Shown here one piece after another: positions 19,127 to 30,480 of a DNA stretch of 64,000 bases (positions are counted from its first letter, which is position 1; each line of letters starts with the position of its first letter). Source of the DNA: Incurvaria masculella (taxonomy: Eukaryota > Arthropoda > Insecta > Lepidoptera > Incurvariidae); NCBI GenBank assembly GCA_946894095.1, contig OX335660.1, positions 377,001-441,000 on the forward strand, read 5' to 3'. The notes beneath the pieces were generated by a model that saw only the letters and a list, made by a program, of their open reading frames with translations, was not told the DNA's origin and made no database searches. The position numbers and the translations under genes are program-made.

Positions 19127-19915
19127 TTATGTTTGCATCCTGGCCGCGGCGGTATGGGCGGCGGAGGCTGCGGCGGGGGGTGTCGCACGGAGTAGTGGTG
19201 GCGGCAGCGATGGCAGTGATGATGTGTCGAGCTGTCCGCTAGCTGCCTGCTCGGAATGCGACGGAAGGCGTAGTGAAGCCAGATCCGAGAGGTTTCTGAT
19301 TCTTTTGGCCGGGGCACCTTCTTCCCGTCTAACAAAGATATTTCCGCTTCGGGTCCAGGCGTATTTGTAATGCCCTTTGATATCCATTCTCGTGGTTCGA
19401 AATAACTGCCTATTAGATTTTGACAGGCGCTCATTAAAAAATATTTTTCCTGAGCCAGGTAATCCAAGGTCTTGAGGGACGCGTCCGCGACGCACCCTCG
19501 CCGCTTGAAGTACCTTGGCCTTAGTCGCCCTCCGCGCGAGTCGGACGACCACCGGACGGGGCTGAGTCCCGGGTGCGTTCGCGGCGGCGGCGGGTGCGGG
19601 TGGGCGCCAGGGCCCACCGCGCTCCACATACACGACGTCGCACTCTTCGAGCTCTACTCCCAGCTTGCGCGCCGCGAGCATGACGAGGTGCTCCAGCTGC
19701 TCGCCCTTCTGCTCGACGACCCCGCTCACTTCGACGTCGTTGAGGAGCGCGTCTTGGTCCCGCGCGGCGAGCTCGGCTCGCAGCTCCGCTACAGTATGTC
19801 GCAGGGTGCTCACCTCCTCCATCTTATTTTCAAGAATGACTAGTCGTCCACCGAACTCATCCATCTTTTTATTTAGGCCTTCCATGCAACCGTGGGCAAA
19901 CTCCAGGGATCTCAT
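19127..19915 (-). CDS. LINE-B ORF1, coiled coil plus FP-like domain
   Basis: 262 codons. Residues ~10-65 form a heptad-rich coiled coil (LNKKMDEFGG…LENKMEEV…LRAELAA). VEVSGV and ARKLGVELEECDVVYVER (~60-98) look like an RNA-recognition fold, followed by a proline/alanine linker. IFFNERLSKSNRQLFR and YKYAWTRSGNIFVRRE (~155-200) match the C-terminal pattern shared by insect LINE ORF1 proteins and the baculovirus FP (25K) family. The tail is Ser/Pro/Ala-rich. The GC content is higher than that of the DNA around it. The frame is open for 11 codons upstream of this ATG to a TAG and contains no other Met, so the start is reasonable unless a zinc finger was lost by truncation. Its role is to bind the element RNA. 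Confidence 0.75.
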   Translation of the reverse strand: MRSLEFAHGCMEGLNKKMDEFGGRLVILENKMEEVSTLRHTVAELRAELAARDQDALLNDVEVSGVVEQKGEQLEHLVMLAARKLGVELEECDVVYVERGGPWRPPAPAAAANAPGTQPRPVVVRLARRATKAKVLQAARVRRGRVPQDLGLPGSGKIFFNERLSKSNRQLFRTTRMDIKGHYKYAWTRSGNIFVRREEGAPAKRIRNLSDLASLRLPSHSEQAASGQLDTSSLPSLPPPLLRATPPAAASAAHTAAARMQT

Positions 19916-19975
19916 GAACTCTTCATGAAATCCGCATGTTTCGCGCGAAATGGTATTCTACTAGCGCAGTTTGCA

Positions 19976-20577
19976 AAACGCATGCGTTGTGTTTGTGTTT
20001 TGTTCGCAAACTTGTAACGCGCGCTCATGTTCTCGTGGGCCGTGTGTTTTGCCGAAAACTTGCGGTTTTGAGAATTCTATTTGTCAAATTCGGAGCATCG
20101 CATCGCCGAACTTCGAATATCACTTTTCTACATTACGTTGGCACATCGCTGTCTCTTTCTTTTCGTATGACATATTTGAGTGAGAAAATAACTGTCAAAA
20201 TCGTGACAGCTTATTTTACCCTGTAGGCGGCGCGCAAGACAAACCACTCCATAGACAATAACAAAACGCGTGTGTAAATTAGCTGAATACCGATTTTTGG
20301 AAAACGCACTCGAAACTTAGCGTGTTATGTTTAACGGAAACATAACTTATACGGAATGGTTTGAAATTGGACAAATAGCAGAATCGGGCTTCTGGAGTTT
20401 CGTTTTGGAAGCTACGGATGGTTGTCGTAAGCCCAGATGAAGGGTGAGAACGGAATATAAGGAAGATCTCGGCAAAGCACCTAGTTCCCACGTAGTGTAT
20501 TGGGAGAATAAAGGTGTTCATAATCTCTTAGCTTAAGGACTAGAGCTTAGTCTTAAGGACGGTTATGTTATTTTTGA
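19976..20577. other. Non-coding stretch
   Basis: Possible 5' UTR or flank of LINE-B, then AT-rich sequence. No supported gene. Confidence 0.35.
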
Positions 20578-20800
20578 CACAGGAAAACACAGAACATTTT
20601 CATTGCTGCTTCGAACTTCGTATATTTAATGCGATGGTACAAACCCGGGCGAGATTAACCCTACCACCTAGTATTAAGAGGACTTATGTACAGTTTTACG
20701 AGGAATCCAAACCACGGCCAGCCTCAACGGTTGAAAACGGTCACCCATCTCGAACCCAACCGCGCTCAGAGTTGCGTCTACCAGCTTATCGAACCGCAAG
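20578..20800 (-). repeat. SINE with 5S-derived head (diverged)
   Basis: Body on the minus strand (GCGATGGTACAAACCCGGGC, TTAACCCTACCACCTAGTA, GGAATCCAAACCACGGCCAG), then CAACGGTTGAAAACGGTCAC and CCATC, which complement the 5S box-C region GATGGGTGACCG. The box-A part is degenerate. Confidence 0.7.
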
Positions 20801-22050
20801 GCGTCGCGCCACCAGGCTAGTAGTTTTCGTAGGAATTGGAAGTTTTATACCGTTAGATAGCGCTAAATAACAAGAAAATCATAACGGTTTTCGTGGCAAC
20901 TATGGCTACACATAATTGAGTAGTATTCACTTATTTTTAAGTATTGTGTACTGGAAACTTTGTATGGGTGGGACAGGTTCGGAATTCGCATAGCAGGATA
21001 TCGCCGTTCAAGCCGAAATTAATTATTAAATTCAGATTTAAAAACAAAATAAATAAAGAATACATTTTTAGATAAATAAACGATAAACCTAGATAAATAT
21101 AAGATATTGCTGCACATTCCTTTACCGATACGTACACAGTTTTGAGTACAAGGGCATGACACTTGCAATGTAGGTAATCGAGTCCGTTATTGATTTAACA
21201 AGTTATCTGAATAAGTGTTGACAGGATTAAGGCTGTCGTGAAGGCAACGGAAATCGGATATTTATAAAAAAATAAGAAATGCATTCTTTGCAAGACACAA
21301 TTTTGCATGGCGTCTACCATGAAAATAGCTAAGCCGTCTTCCAGGCACTAATGGTTACCTACCCCTAAACATTGTCAGATCATAATCACTTGAGAAAGCT
21401 TTATTCTCTGTTTTTTTTTTGTAAAGATCTATTATTTTCAGTAAAAACGAATAAAAAAGACACCTTTTTTTCTAACGTTTTTTAAACAAAATTTTCCAAT
21501 CTAAAGGTGTATTAAAAAAATTCAACAAATCGACGTAGATTTTGACAATATATTTTAGGATCAAAAATTTCAAAAACCTAGTAAAACATTGTTTGGTATT
21601 GTTGTATTGTTTATTCATCATCCATAGACATATTTTAACCTTGGCCAGTTCAGCAAAACAATACATAGCCAAAAAGAACTGGCAAGAAACTCCGCGGTTT
21701 TTTTTTAACGTCCGCTTAGCCTACATTTACAGAAGTGTTTGTCATTTTTTTTTATTAACACCGTAGTTTGTGAAATCGATAGGGTAACGACTATCTTAAG
21801 ACCAGGCGTATACCTATACAAATACCAACCGTGAAGGTGTGACGCTTGGTAAAAACCAACTAATAAAAAAAACTGCCAACGAGAGCGGGCATTTCATTAA
21901 CTTGTACGCAATTTTCCTGCCCTCACTCATTTATATGTAAATTCCTACAGGGATTGCGTTTAAAATACTCGACGTTCAAATAAACACAGCTAGCGCTCGC
22001 ATGTTTCCGCAATTTCGTCCTTGTAGGTGGTAGAGGAAGGGCGTTTTATG
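20801..22050. other. Non-coding stretch with repeat D copy 2
   Basis: Repeat D copy 2 lies at about 21540-21722 (TTATTCATCATCCATAGACA, CCAGTTCAGCAAAACAAT, AAAAAGAACTGGCAAGAAAC). The rest is AT-rich with no gene. Confidence 0.45.
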
Positions 22051-22339
22051 AAAATTCGGCCAAGTGCGAGTCGGACTCGCACGCGAAGGGTTTCGTAACA
22101 TCTAAAAATGTTTAACACAAAAAAATCACGTTTTTTGTATCGGGTCCCCTTTTAATTTTAATTACTTTTTAATTTGTTGTTATAGCGGCAACATAAATAC
22201 ACACTCTGTAAAAAAATCATCTTCACTCAACTCAACATATTACGGTTCATGAGATACAGCCCTGTGACAGACGGAAGGACGGACAGCGGAGGCTAGTAAT
22301 AGAGTTCCGTTGGCACCCTTTGGGTACGGAACCCTAAAA
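22051..22339 (+). repeat. Family B repeat, copy 3
   Basis: CGGCCAAGTGCGAGTCGGAC at the left end. ACAGCCCTGTGACAGACGG and the terminal hairpin …GGTACGGAACCCTAAAA are at the right end. Confidence 0.9.
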
Positions 22340-23040
22340 GTGTCACCCTGAGGAGCCCCATGCGGCACACCTCGGGCGACGGACTACGCCGCTGATATTC
22401 CACGCCGTTTCGCATACGCTTTATGCCGAAACGACGCCGATAAATACATTTCGCGCGTGATCGCGTAACGTATGCAGGCGAAATTGTGTCGGGTAGAGAA
22501 GTTCGGAGCTCCCTCAAAGCGTATGAATGCCAGAAAGTTAGACGGATTTCTACAGAACTTCAATTTGGGTCATTATGCAGATAAATTAACATATCTCCGC
22601 GCGGGTGCCGTGGAAATGACTTTAAAATGATGTTTTCTTATGGCCAAATGAGCCTTCTCCATCTCATGAATAACATGATATAATTATTTCGGTACAATTG
22701 ATCGAGGCACGGAAGTACAATGAGGATGATGCTCAAAGGAAATTTCCCGTAAAAAGATACGGAGAATACATTTTCATCCGTTAAAATCAAATAAAGCTGT
22801 GGCCATCAACAATATTAGAAATCACTTGGAATATGAAAGCATAAACGTGTGCGTAGGTGCATGCCTTGGTCATATGGCACACCAAACCAATCAAACCAAT
22901 AACTTCTTACTTTGGCAGCGATGAAGAATTTTTCGCTTCAAATTTTGGATTTATATGTTTAATTTTGTATTATTAAATTTTTTATTATATGGTGCTGTCT
23001 CAATGGGGTGCAGGGTGCAAAAGATCGGGAACGAGGAACA
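22340..23040. other. Non-coding stretch
   Basis: 22345-22500 is GC-richer with an open minus-strand frame but no clear domain. The rest is AT-rich. Confidence 0.35.
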
Positions 23041-23248
23041 GGGGGACTAGGGGAGTTAACCTAAAAATAGTTGGGAAATATATTATTTTAATAAAATAAC
23101 TGTTCTTTATACTTTCAAAGTATTGATGGGATAAATCAGATTTTTACCAAACTGAAATGATGTTCAAGAAGTCTGGAAACATTAACTATCTAAACAAGTG
23201 AGTTGATATTTAGCGACGAATTCGAACTCACTTTTACCTGAATGGACC
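23041..23248. mobile_element. Inverted-repeat element C, copy 2
   Basis: GAGTTAACCTAAAAATAGTT and the right end CTTTTACCTGAATGGACC match copy 1 at 11277. The left terminal repeat is diverged or lost. Confidence 0.65.
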
Positions 23249-24301
23249 TTTGAAAACTCTATGACTGATTGACTAAAAAATTATGAAAATATAAACGTTC
23301 TCAGCTGTATACTGTTGCTCTAAAAGATCTTAGAAAACTCAAAAGTTTAACATTTCTTAATAAATCCCCAAGTAAAAGTACATTTTCCTTAGTATTTCAA
23401 CCTGTGCATAACATTTCTTATCACATCATTATTGTTGGATTAAAAACGATTTCTGAATATTGTTTATCTTTTGCAAATGGCCGGCAAATCGATCACCGGT
23501 TTATCTGCTCGCTCGCGTCGTACAGAGATATTTTGACTACACGATTCTAAAAGGTATAACAGTCAATCAAGAACTTCTAAATAATGATGCTAGCTCGCTT
23601 TAATGGAAAAAAATGTAATAGTACTTTTCTTTTTTTCAGCGGTTGAATTTAAGTTTTTGTTGGTTCGATCACTTCTTTTAACGTTTTTGGTAAATTATTT
23701 GTATAAGTTTTTATGTATCTTGTTATTTTACTTGCTCCTCTGATAGATGCTTCTTCTTTATCTATTTATTAATTGTATTTCCGCATTTTTTGTATTTTAA
23801 CCGACTTAAAAAAAATGAGGAGGTTCTCAATTCGTCGGAATCTTTTTTTTATTTTTTTTATTTTCGAATACGGTTGAAACTGACGTAAAGCGTCATCTCT
23901 CTTGCAAGTAGATAGTATACAGGTACTGAATGACAGCATGTGACAGCGCTGCAATATTTACCTCTGGGATTATACGGCATCGTGCATCGAGAAACCGTAA
24001 CTTCCCGCAGTCGAACGAACGAACAGGGGAGAATAAAGCGAGGCGCTAGCGGTGCCGATGTGACATTATAGCAATGCGCTGATTGGCTAGAGAATAGGGC
24101 CTCGACATCGCTATCCAATTAGCGCATCAATTTAGTATTCCCTTCTAGTGCGTTAAAACGACTGGACTACGCACACGGTGCCTCAGAGCAGATATTATGA
24201 GACATATAAAGAAAAAAACACAACGACAACACTGCAGCTATTTCTGGTTACCAAGTACTAAACATAATGTATCAATCAGCGGTTGACTTAGGTCAACCAT
24301 G
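23249..24301. other. Non-coding stretch with a repeat E fragment
   Basis: TTAACCGACTTAAAAAAAAT followed by GAGGAGGTTCTCAATTCGTC at 23798-23838 resembles 28437-28480. No gene. Confidence 0.4.
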
Positions 24302-24336
24302 GAGAATATAATATAATAATATAATATAAAAATAAA
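24302..24336 (+). repeat. ATAAT-type microsatellite
   Basis: Imperfect ATAAT/ATAATAT units. Confidence 0.7.
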
Positions 24337-24950
24337 ATGGAGAACCCATTGCTCAAATCTAGTTTTTTCTAGAGCCTACATTTCCATAGTGGTGGGTTTC
24401 CTCGTAATGTTTTCCTCCACCCTAATAATTCGGGTTTCACACTTAGTTGGGGTTACGATTAAAAGTCAATAGTAACTCCTGGTAGGTGAATGTACTTCTG
24501 TGACATCTTTATTAAGGATATCATCAGGAGGAAACTCGAGTCTAGGTGGTATAAATTGGGGTCATTCAACGATTCAACAGTGAAGTGTGCACGAAAGCGG
24601 ATAACACATTTGCTGCTATGTAAAGTATCACTGGTGCTGTTGCAACTATGTTCCTGAAGGCACATTTGGCGGATGGGAGCAATACAATGCGTTGGGACCG
24701 AAATGTAAACGAAACGCTCCGCAACAGTGTGCGTCCATTTCATTACAATAGGCATCTAGCGATTTAAGCGAAATCTCTTTGCTAAGCTCGTAATTCGACG
24801 ACAGTCGCCTTTGAAATGTTATTTCGTCCGACTTTGAAGTGTTTCTTGAGTTAATACATACTATAGTAAAATTAACTTCAATCCTATCGGCAGTGCGAAT
24901 ACGAGGTACTTGCCTCGCGATTATGAAATGGAATCACCGGCAACCACGGT

Positions 24951-25087
24951 GCGATTACGAAGCGCGAAATGAGGTGTAGATGCGGTTAGTACCCCAAACC
25001 GACATATTTTATACTCGAAAGCCGTCAGTTTGCTGTCAATTTGGAGTAGGTGCGGCACCTACATCTCACGTCGCGCTTCGTAATCGC
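24951..25087. mobile_element. 137-bp inverted-repeat element
   Basis: The arms start with GCGATTACGAAGCGCGA at 24951 and its complement ending at 25087, and extend about 35 bases with four to five mismatches (TGAGRTGTAGRTGC). No coding capacity. Confidence 0.7.
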
Positions 25088-26035
25088 TCTGCGGCCTCCC
25101 ACGATACCTCTCGTAATTATTATTTCCTTCGACCTAACCGTCGACGTTTCGTATAGATCCCCGACCGAACTCACAGGTAGGACCCGCAAACCCAAAAAAC
25201 GCCACCAGGACGCTGCCGGCGATGATGTTTCAAACTGCTATTAAAACTTTATTAATATAAATCTTTTCTCTATTGTAGTCCGAGCGGGCGCGACGCTCCT
25301 GGCGGCTCGCCCGGAGCGCCGGAGCGGAGGCGCCGTGACCAAGCGCCCTTGCTCTTTGAAAGTTTCCCAGAAAGCGGGAAATTTGTCAACGCCGTTTTAC
25401 TTAGCCGAATATTACGAAGGTACAAAGACTAGCCGTCGGCATATTTGTGGCTCGTGTATTCACTTCGCGGTTACACGGCGGAAAAAAGATTGAAATACAG
25501 TGCTGTTACAATGGCATACTTTTTTTACATACATTAACATTGGCTACAAAATTGGCGAAAGACTAGTGCACTGTCCGTCGGGCAGCCGTGCATTCTGGTC
25601 TCTCGCCAATTCAATTCATCGTAACTTCTTTCGCTCTGCTACACCTCTCCTGGAACGGTCTCAAGAATGTTTTCTTGTCTTTTCGCGCCTAACTCAACCT
25701 TAGATGACCAGGGTGCAGCCCTTGACTCGATATCACACTGTAGGATTTAGATGAAGGAGCCGAGAATGCACCCTAGACTGGTAATACAATCTTTCAGGAC
25801 GTTAGACTCTTCGGTAGTGATCCTGACGGAATACCTGGCATTGTGCTAAAGATAATCACCCGTCTTTTCCGTATCTTATATTATAACTTACCTACAACGC
25901 TACATACAAATACACTATTTTTATTTATTATCAACGATTTATGGTCGCTAGACATAATTCACGGTTACGCTTAAACAGCAAGGAACATGAGGGATATGTC
26001 AGGGATTGGAGGAGCAGATATGCACAGCCCAGCGA
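25088..26035. other. Non-coding stretch
   Basis: GC-rich patch at about 25275-25335. Otherwise no gene or recognised repeat. Confidence 0.35.
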
Positions 26036-26450
26036 GACACGAAATGTTGTTTACGAATTGAATTGCGAAAGCCCATTCTAAGTGTCACTATGACATGGCT
26101 ACTCCTGGTCTATTCCTGGCTTTCAGTAATCAGGAATTCTGAGTCTAGAAAACCGCTTTTATAGCGATTTTGAAAGCGAGTTTTTCGACGGAAACCCTTG
26201 ATTGATTAAAAAAACTATGCTCCGGAATATTTTCGTCAAGAAAATCGCTTTGAAAACCGCTACAAAAGCGTTTTTCTAGACTCAGAATTCTTGATTCCTG
26301 ATAACTGAATGCCAGGAATAGACCTGCTGCACTCAAGGTTGGCTCCTAATAAGGGAGCTCCTCAACGGTTGACAGCACAGACACGAAATGTTGTATCCAC
26401 ATTTAATTGCGAAACCCCATTCTAAGTTTCACCATGACATGGCTACTGCC
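26036..26450 (+). repeat. Direct duplication of about 70 bp flanking a MITE
   Basis: 26036-26106 and 26380-26450 share ACACGAAATGTTGT, AATTGCGAAA and ATGACATGGCTACT. The element at 26107-26324 starts at the end of the left copy. Confidence 0.75.
26107..26324. mobile_element. 218-bp MITE with about 60-bp terminal inverted repeats
   Basis: It begins GGTCTATTCCTGG and ends in the complement. The arms continue through CAGGAATTCTGAGTCTAGAA and CGCTTTT with a few indels. Non-coding. Confidence 0.85.
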
Positions 26451-26649
26451 ATCAGGGTTGGATTTCGATTCCAGAAGGAACAGTTCAACAATGAACTGAC
26501 ATCCACACATTAGCATATCAAATAAATAAAAAGATGTATACTTTATGACCAATCCTTTCTATTTAAAGTATGATCTTGATAATGTTCCTGTCACGGAGTA
26601 TTGTTCATCGCAGTTATATTTTCACTAATTAGTTGATTCGAGGTAGTGT

Positions 26650-26676
26650 GGGCGGCTGGGGGCGGCTGGGGGCGGC
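26650..26676 (+). repeat. G-rich 11-mer tandem (GGCGGCTGGGG)
   Basis: Two and a half copies of GGGCGGCTGGG type. Five or more G runs close together; possible G-quadruplex. Confidence 0.7.
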
Positions 26677-26699
26677 AAGTCACGGGGGTGGGGTGAGAG

Positions 26700-28436
26700 G
26701 CGGCGACGACGGCGCGGCGTGAGAAAGCAGACAACACATTTTCACAGAAATTTCCTTTATTGCCGAGGCGATAGAGCCTCGGGCACACATTCAGAGGGAA
26801 ATTTATGGAGGAACTTAAATAGTTTGCGGGCAAAACAAAATACGAGGCGTTATACATTATTCTACGCTGAGCTGAAAACAGATTGAATTTGTGGCGTAGA
26901 AAGTTGGCGGTGCGACCAAATTTCCCGTTTGTTTAATGTACCTATACTATATCAGCCTCGGTAGCTAAGATCAAGAAGTAGCGTGCATTTGATGATGTTA
27001 TTGAAAAAAAAATTTTTAAATCATTAATTTACTTGAGAGGCTTTCGATTAATATTTGTGGTCATTAAGGATATTTCGGTTGATATGATTAGGACGTCACT
27101 GGGGACCTCTCTGGGCTGTAGAATACGCGAGTCTGTCTTTGCATAGCTTAAAACTGAATGTTCACCGCGAACCTTAAACCAAAATGCTATTATATTTTTC
27201 TCACTTGTTACTTACCTACGCTTTCGGTCTTGCCAGAAAAAAAAATTGTCACATTTTTCGAAATGGCTCCGTAATTTTTAAAAACATCCAAAAACCGAAT
27301 TGATTATTTCCATACAATTATCGAACTTGCCCACAACATTTCACGATAATCGGTTGAAAAACGCGACCTGTAAAGGAAAAAAGCCGGACGCCGGACAGAC
27401 ATGCGAGACATTTTTTCCCAAGCTAAAACGGAGACGCTTCGCGTTGCGGTCAAAAAAAGTTCGTTTCGGGATAGCTTGCAGAAACTTCCGGAATACAAAG
27501 TACTTAACATTAGAAGAAAAAATCCTTATCACTACAAATTAGTCGTGGGCGTTTTCACTGGTCTTCGAAAACGTTAGTAACTGTTATTGCTGATGCCGAT
27601 AGCCGTTTGCGGAAACTGTTGCAAAAAGAAATGAAAAAAAAATTTTTTTTTTTTGGCTGGACATGAATGGATATAATGCACGGTTCGATCATATCACATG
27701 AATCTCGAGTGCAGTGACCTGTATTCTCAACAAAAATCTAAATCAAGAAAGAGGTTTTGTTACTATGTAGTTATCGCAAACAATTAAAAAGTCAGACAAA
27801 ACTTTTTATCCTCGACAAAATAATCCCCAGAAATAATATAACAGAAATGATACATAAACGTAATTATCATTTATTTTATATGCCTATTAGCATTTAGAAA
27901 TACTAATCGTTGGACTTTTCCTGTAAGCAAACCACAACGGCGGTCGTTAACAATGTAGCCCCTCTTTGACTACAGTGCGCACTGCGCGCGCGCATTACAG
28001 TTTCGGCGGTAACCGGCGGTAAAGAGTCACCGGCTACAAGCCGCAACGAAGTAATTATGAATATTACTAACTATTACTCGTAACTCGTCGCAACCTACGG
28101 GCTTTCGTTGGCGCGCCGCGTGCGCGATCCAGTGCGCTACAAGAAATGTGTAGCGGCCATACTGCTCGGCGTAAAATGAATACTTCGTTTTTACACTAGT
28201 AACAGTTATACGAACCCATTTCTCATTTCTCGTCCCACGACTACTACAAATTGTGTTTCTAACAAAAGCAAATTTTATGATTGAGGAGATGCTTTGTTTG
28301 AACTAATATTTAGGTCATAGTCTGTAATTTGATGGTCGGTGATTTTTCAATGGTATTAGGAGCCATTTTCCACACGTTTCATTTTCCATCGTTCGTTTCA
28401 TCCGTTCAAGATTCATCTGCGATCCTTTGGTGAAAA
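26700..28436. other. Non-coding stretch
   Basis: A 3' SINE remnant (GGCTGGACATGAATGG) lies at 27654-27669. 27180-27540 resembles dispersed non-coding repeats. 27950-28150 is CpG-richer. No gene was recognised. Confidence 0.35.
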
Positions 28437-28720
28437 ATAGGAGGAGGTTATCAATTCGTCTGTATGTTTTTTTTTATGTTTGTTACCTCATAACTTTTGC
28501 CTGGGTGAACCGATTTTGATGATTATTTTTTTAAATGAAAGCTAGTGCTTCCCAAGTGGTCCCATTTTAATTTGGTTAAGTTCTGACAATGATTTCCATG
28601 AGAAAATCATATAAGTCTTAAATTTGTATTAAGATGTGCGCGACAAATGGACGAATAACTCAATATAACGCCAACCGATTTCGGTGATTCTTTTTTTATT
28701 GGAAAGGACATGTACAAATT
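28437..28720 (+). repeat. Repeat E
   Basis: GGAGGAGGTTATCAATTCGT, then TGAACCGATTTTGATGATT and later AACCGATTTCGGTGATTC. Diverged copies of one unit, related to 23798-23838 and perhaps 57850-57920. Non-coding; class not assigned. Confidence 0.45.
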
Positions 28721-28782
28721 AGTAAGTGTACTTCAGATGCACTAAAAATAACAAATAAAAAAAAGAAAAAGCACTAAAAAGT

Positions 28783-28939
28783 AAAAAATAATTGCCATTT
28801 TTGTAGTTACAATTTTTGTTTTTTTTTAGTCGGTGTGAGCCAAGGTAGCCAAGGTTCTCTTGGGCGCAGCGCGTGCCCGGCTGATGCCGACTCAAAAAAT
28901 AACAAAAATCGCAACTACAAAAATGGCAATTATTTTTTA
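28783..28939. mobile_element. Foldback element with about 50-bp arms
   Basis: AAAAAATAATTGCCATTTTT and GTAGTT at 28784 onward have their complements ending at 28939. The arms meet around a 50-base centre containing the repeated GTAGCCAAGG / GAGCCAAGG. Confidence 0.8.
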
Positions 28940-29101
28940 TTTCACCACAATAACACAAATACAGAACATTCGTTTTACACATTTTATTCAGGTTCGCCAC
29001 TTCACAACATTGATCGGCGATCTGACATCTCGGACGACGGCATGTCCCAGCGTCGAGCGACGATCTGACGTCGCCGACGCAGGCTCCGCAGCCGCGCCGA
29101 T

Positions 29102-29142
29102 GCCGTGCTGACGCCGCGGCGCCGTGCTGACGCCGTGCTGAC
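29102..29142 (+). repeat. GCCGTGCTGAC short tandem repeat
   Basis: Exact copies at 29102-29112, 29121-29131 and 29132-29142, within a CpG-rich 29000-29280 tract. Confidence 0.8.
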
Positions 29143-29280
29143 GCCGGTTGACGTGCTCCGCTGGCGCTGACGTCGCCGCCCTAATTAATTCTACGCCCGT
29201 TGACTTTGACGAATCGCTTTCCTATAGCGCCCCGTCGCCGCCGCGCCGGCCAATTGACATGCCGACTGCGAGCGAAATGC

Positions 29281-30123
29281 ACGCGTGTGTAACATTTTAA
29301 GCGCAGCTTCGGAGCGCAAATATGTTTCTTCATGATCCCTTTCATTTCCATGCCATAATCAATACCTAATTAACTATAAATTTTATGGACATGCCGAATA
29401 TGTATTTTGAAAATTCTGGGAACAGAATCGGGTTTGCTTATTTGCTGTGTGTGTGCCTGTGTACTTTTTTTAATGAAAAACCGGTATGGGTGGCTGTGCT
29501 AAGGACCAAAGGTGCTCAGAAAAGCCAAAAACACCTCGCCTCGCGAAACCACGCTCAGCGAGGCGCCATGCCAGCGGATTTGCGGACTATTGCTCCATTC
29601 ATTCTCATTCATCATTTTTTCCTTCCCTCCGTCTTCTCTATTCTATCGCTCAACGCGCAACAAACAGGGAATTCACCCATTCACTGTCGACATTACTCTA
29701 TTTAGTCGTCGTGCAGCCGCACACCACGACCCATGTGACTCCTGCTGCAGGCAGCCGCGTGAATCCTTGCAAGTAGGATCAGGAAAATTATTACAATTAG
29801 AGAAGTACACAATCCCTTTTGAGAGAGTAAATCCTCCCACCGCAGTACATGTCTGAAGGAGGCTAACCTATGGAAAATAATATTAACACCTTTGTTTATA
29901 GGGTTGGTTTTTACCCGAAAGTACAACCTAGCGTTCTTTGAAAACGGTGTAGAGAAACGCCTGACCGGGTGGCATGGTTCTCACCGACCTTGTTAAAGTT
30001 CGATATGCCCTAGGCTTCGCGTTAAAGATAGGAGCACCTATGAAAATGGCAACTATAATTTGCTATAAGAGGACTGTAATAATGATGATGGGAAGAGCTA
30101 ATCTTAATACGTTTTATGAACTA
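29281..30123. other. Non-coding stretch
   Basis: Several short overlapping frames at 29385-29856 were inspected. None carries a recognisable domain. Confidence 0.35.
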
Positions 30124-30480
30124 TTTTTTTTATGCAACTGGACATGGATGGCTAATACCGAATTGACCGTCAGATATTAGCCTAACACACCATATGGGAA
30201 CTAGGTGCCATGCCAGAGCCTTCCTTATATTGCTCGGCTATATTGAACTGGATGGAAGACACGGCACATTTTCATTGCCGTTTCGACCATCGTTCAATCA
30301 ATACCGGCCGGGTCGGTACCATCGGTGCCGACCCGGGCGGGATTAACCCTACCACCTAGTAAGTAAGGAAGGGGACCTACAGTTATATGTGGATTCCGAA
30401 CCACGGCCAGTCTCAACGGTTGAAATATGGTCACCCATCCAGAACTTAACCGCGCTCCAAGGTGCTTCCCCAGCTCCTAG
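30124..30480 (-). repeat. SINE with 5S-derived head
   Basis: Full body on the minus strand from TTTTATGCAACTGGACATGG to GGATTCCGAACCACGGCCAG. Then GGTCACCCATCCAGAACTTA and ACCGCGC complement the 5S promoter (TTAAGTTCTGGATGGGTGACC type). Inside the body at 30308-30336 a local change created a 13-bp hairpin (CCGGGTCGG…CCGACCCGG). Confidence 0.85.

Larger units (their letters stand above)
15736..19975 (-). mobile_element. LINE-B, nearly complete two-ORF non-LTR retrotransposon
   Basis: On the minus strand the order is ORF1 (19915-19127), a spacer, ORF2 (18573-15874) and a short A-rich 3' UTR. ORF2 has no internal stop. Both borders are approximate and no target duplication was found. It is a CR1/Jockey-superfamily element by domain order. 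Confidence 0.8.

Noticed and set aside
18664..19629. Long minus-strand open frame of about 320 codons
   Set aside because: It overlaps LINE-B ORF1 in another phase, is low-complexity proline-rich at the start and has no domain. It is a by-product of the GC-rich ORF1.
22293..22517. Minus-strand frame with GVPHGAPQG in a second phase, similar to an RT block
   Set aside because: No other RT block lies nearby, and it overlaps the family B end.
29385..29856. Three overlapping plus-strand frames of about 100 codons
   Set aside because: Mutually overlapping in different phases, no domains, and no splice or start context.
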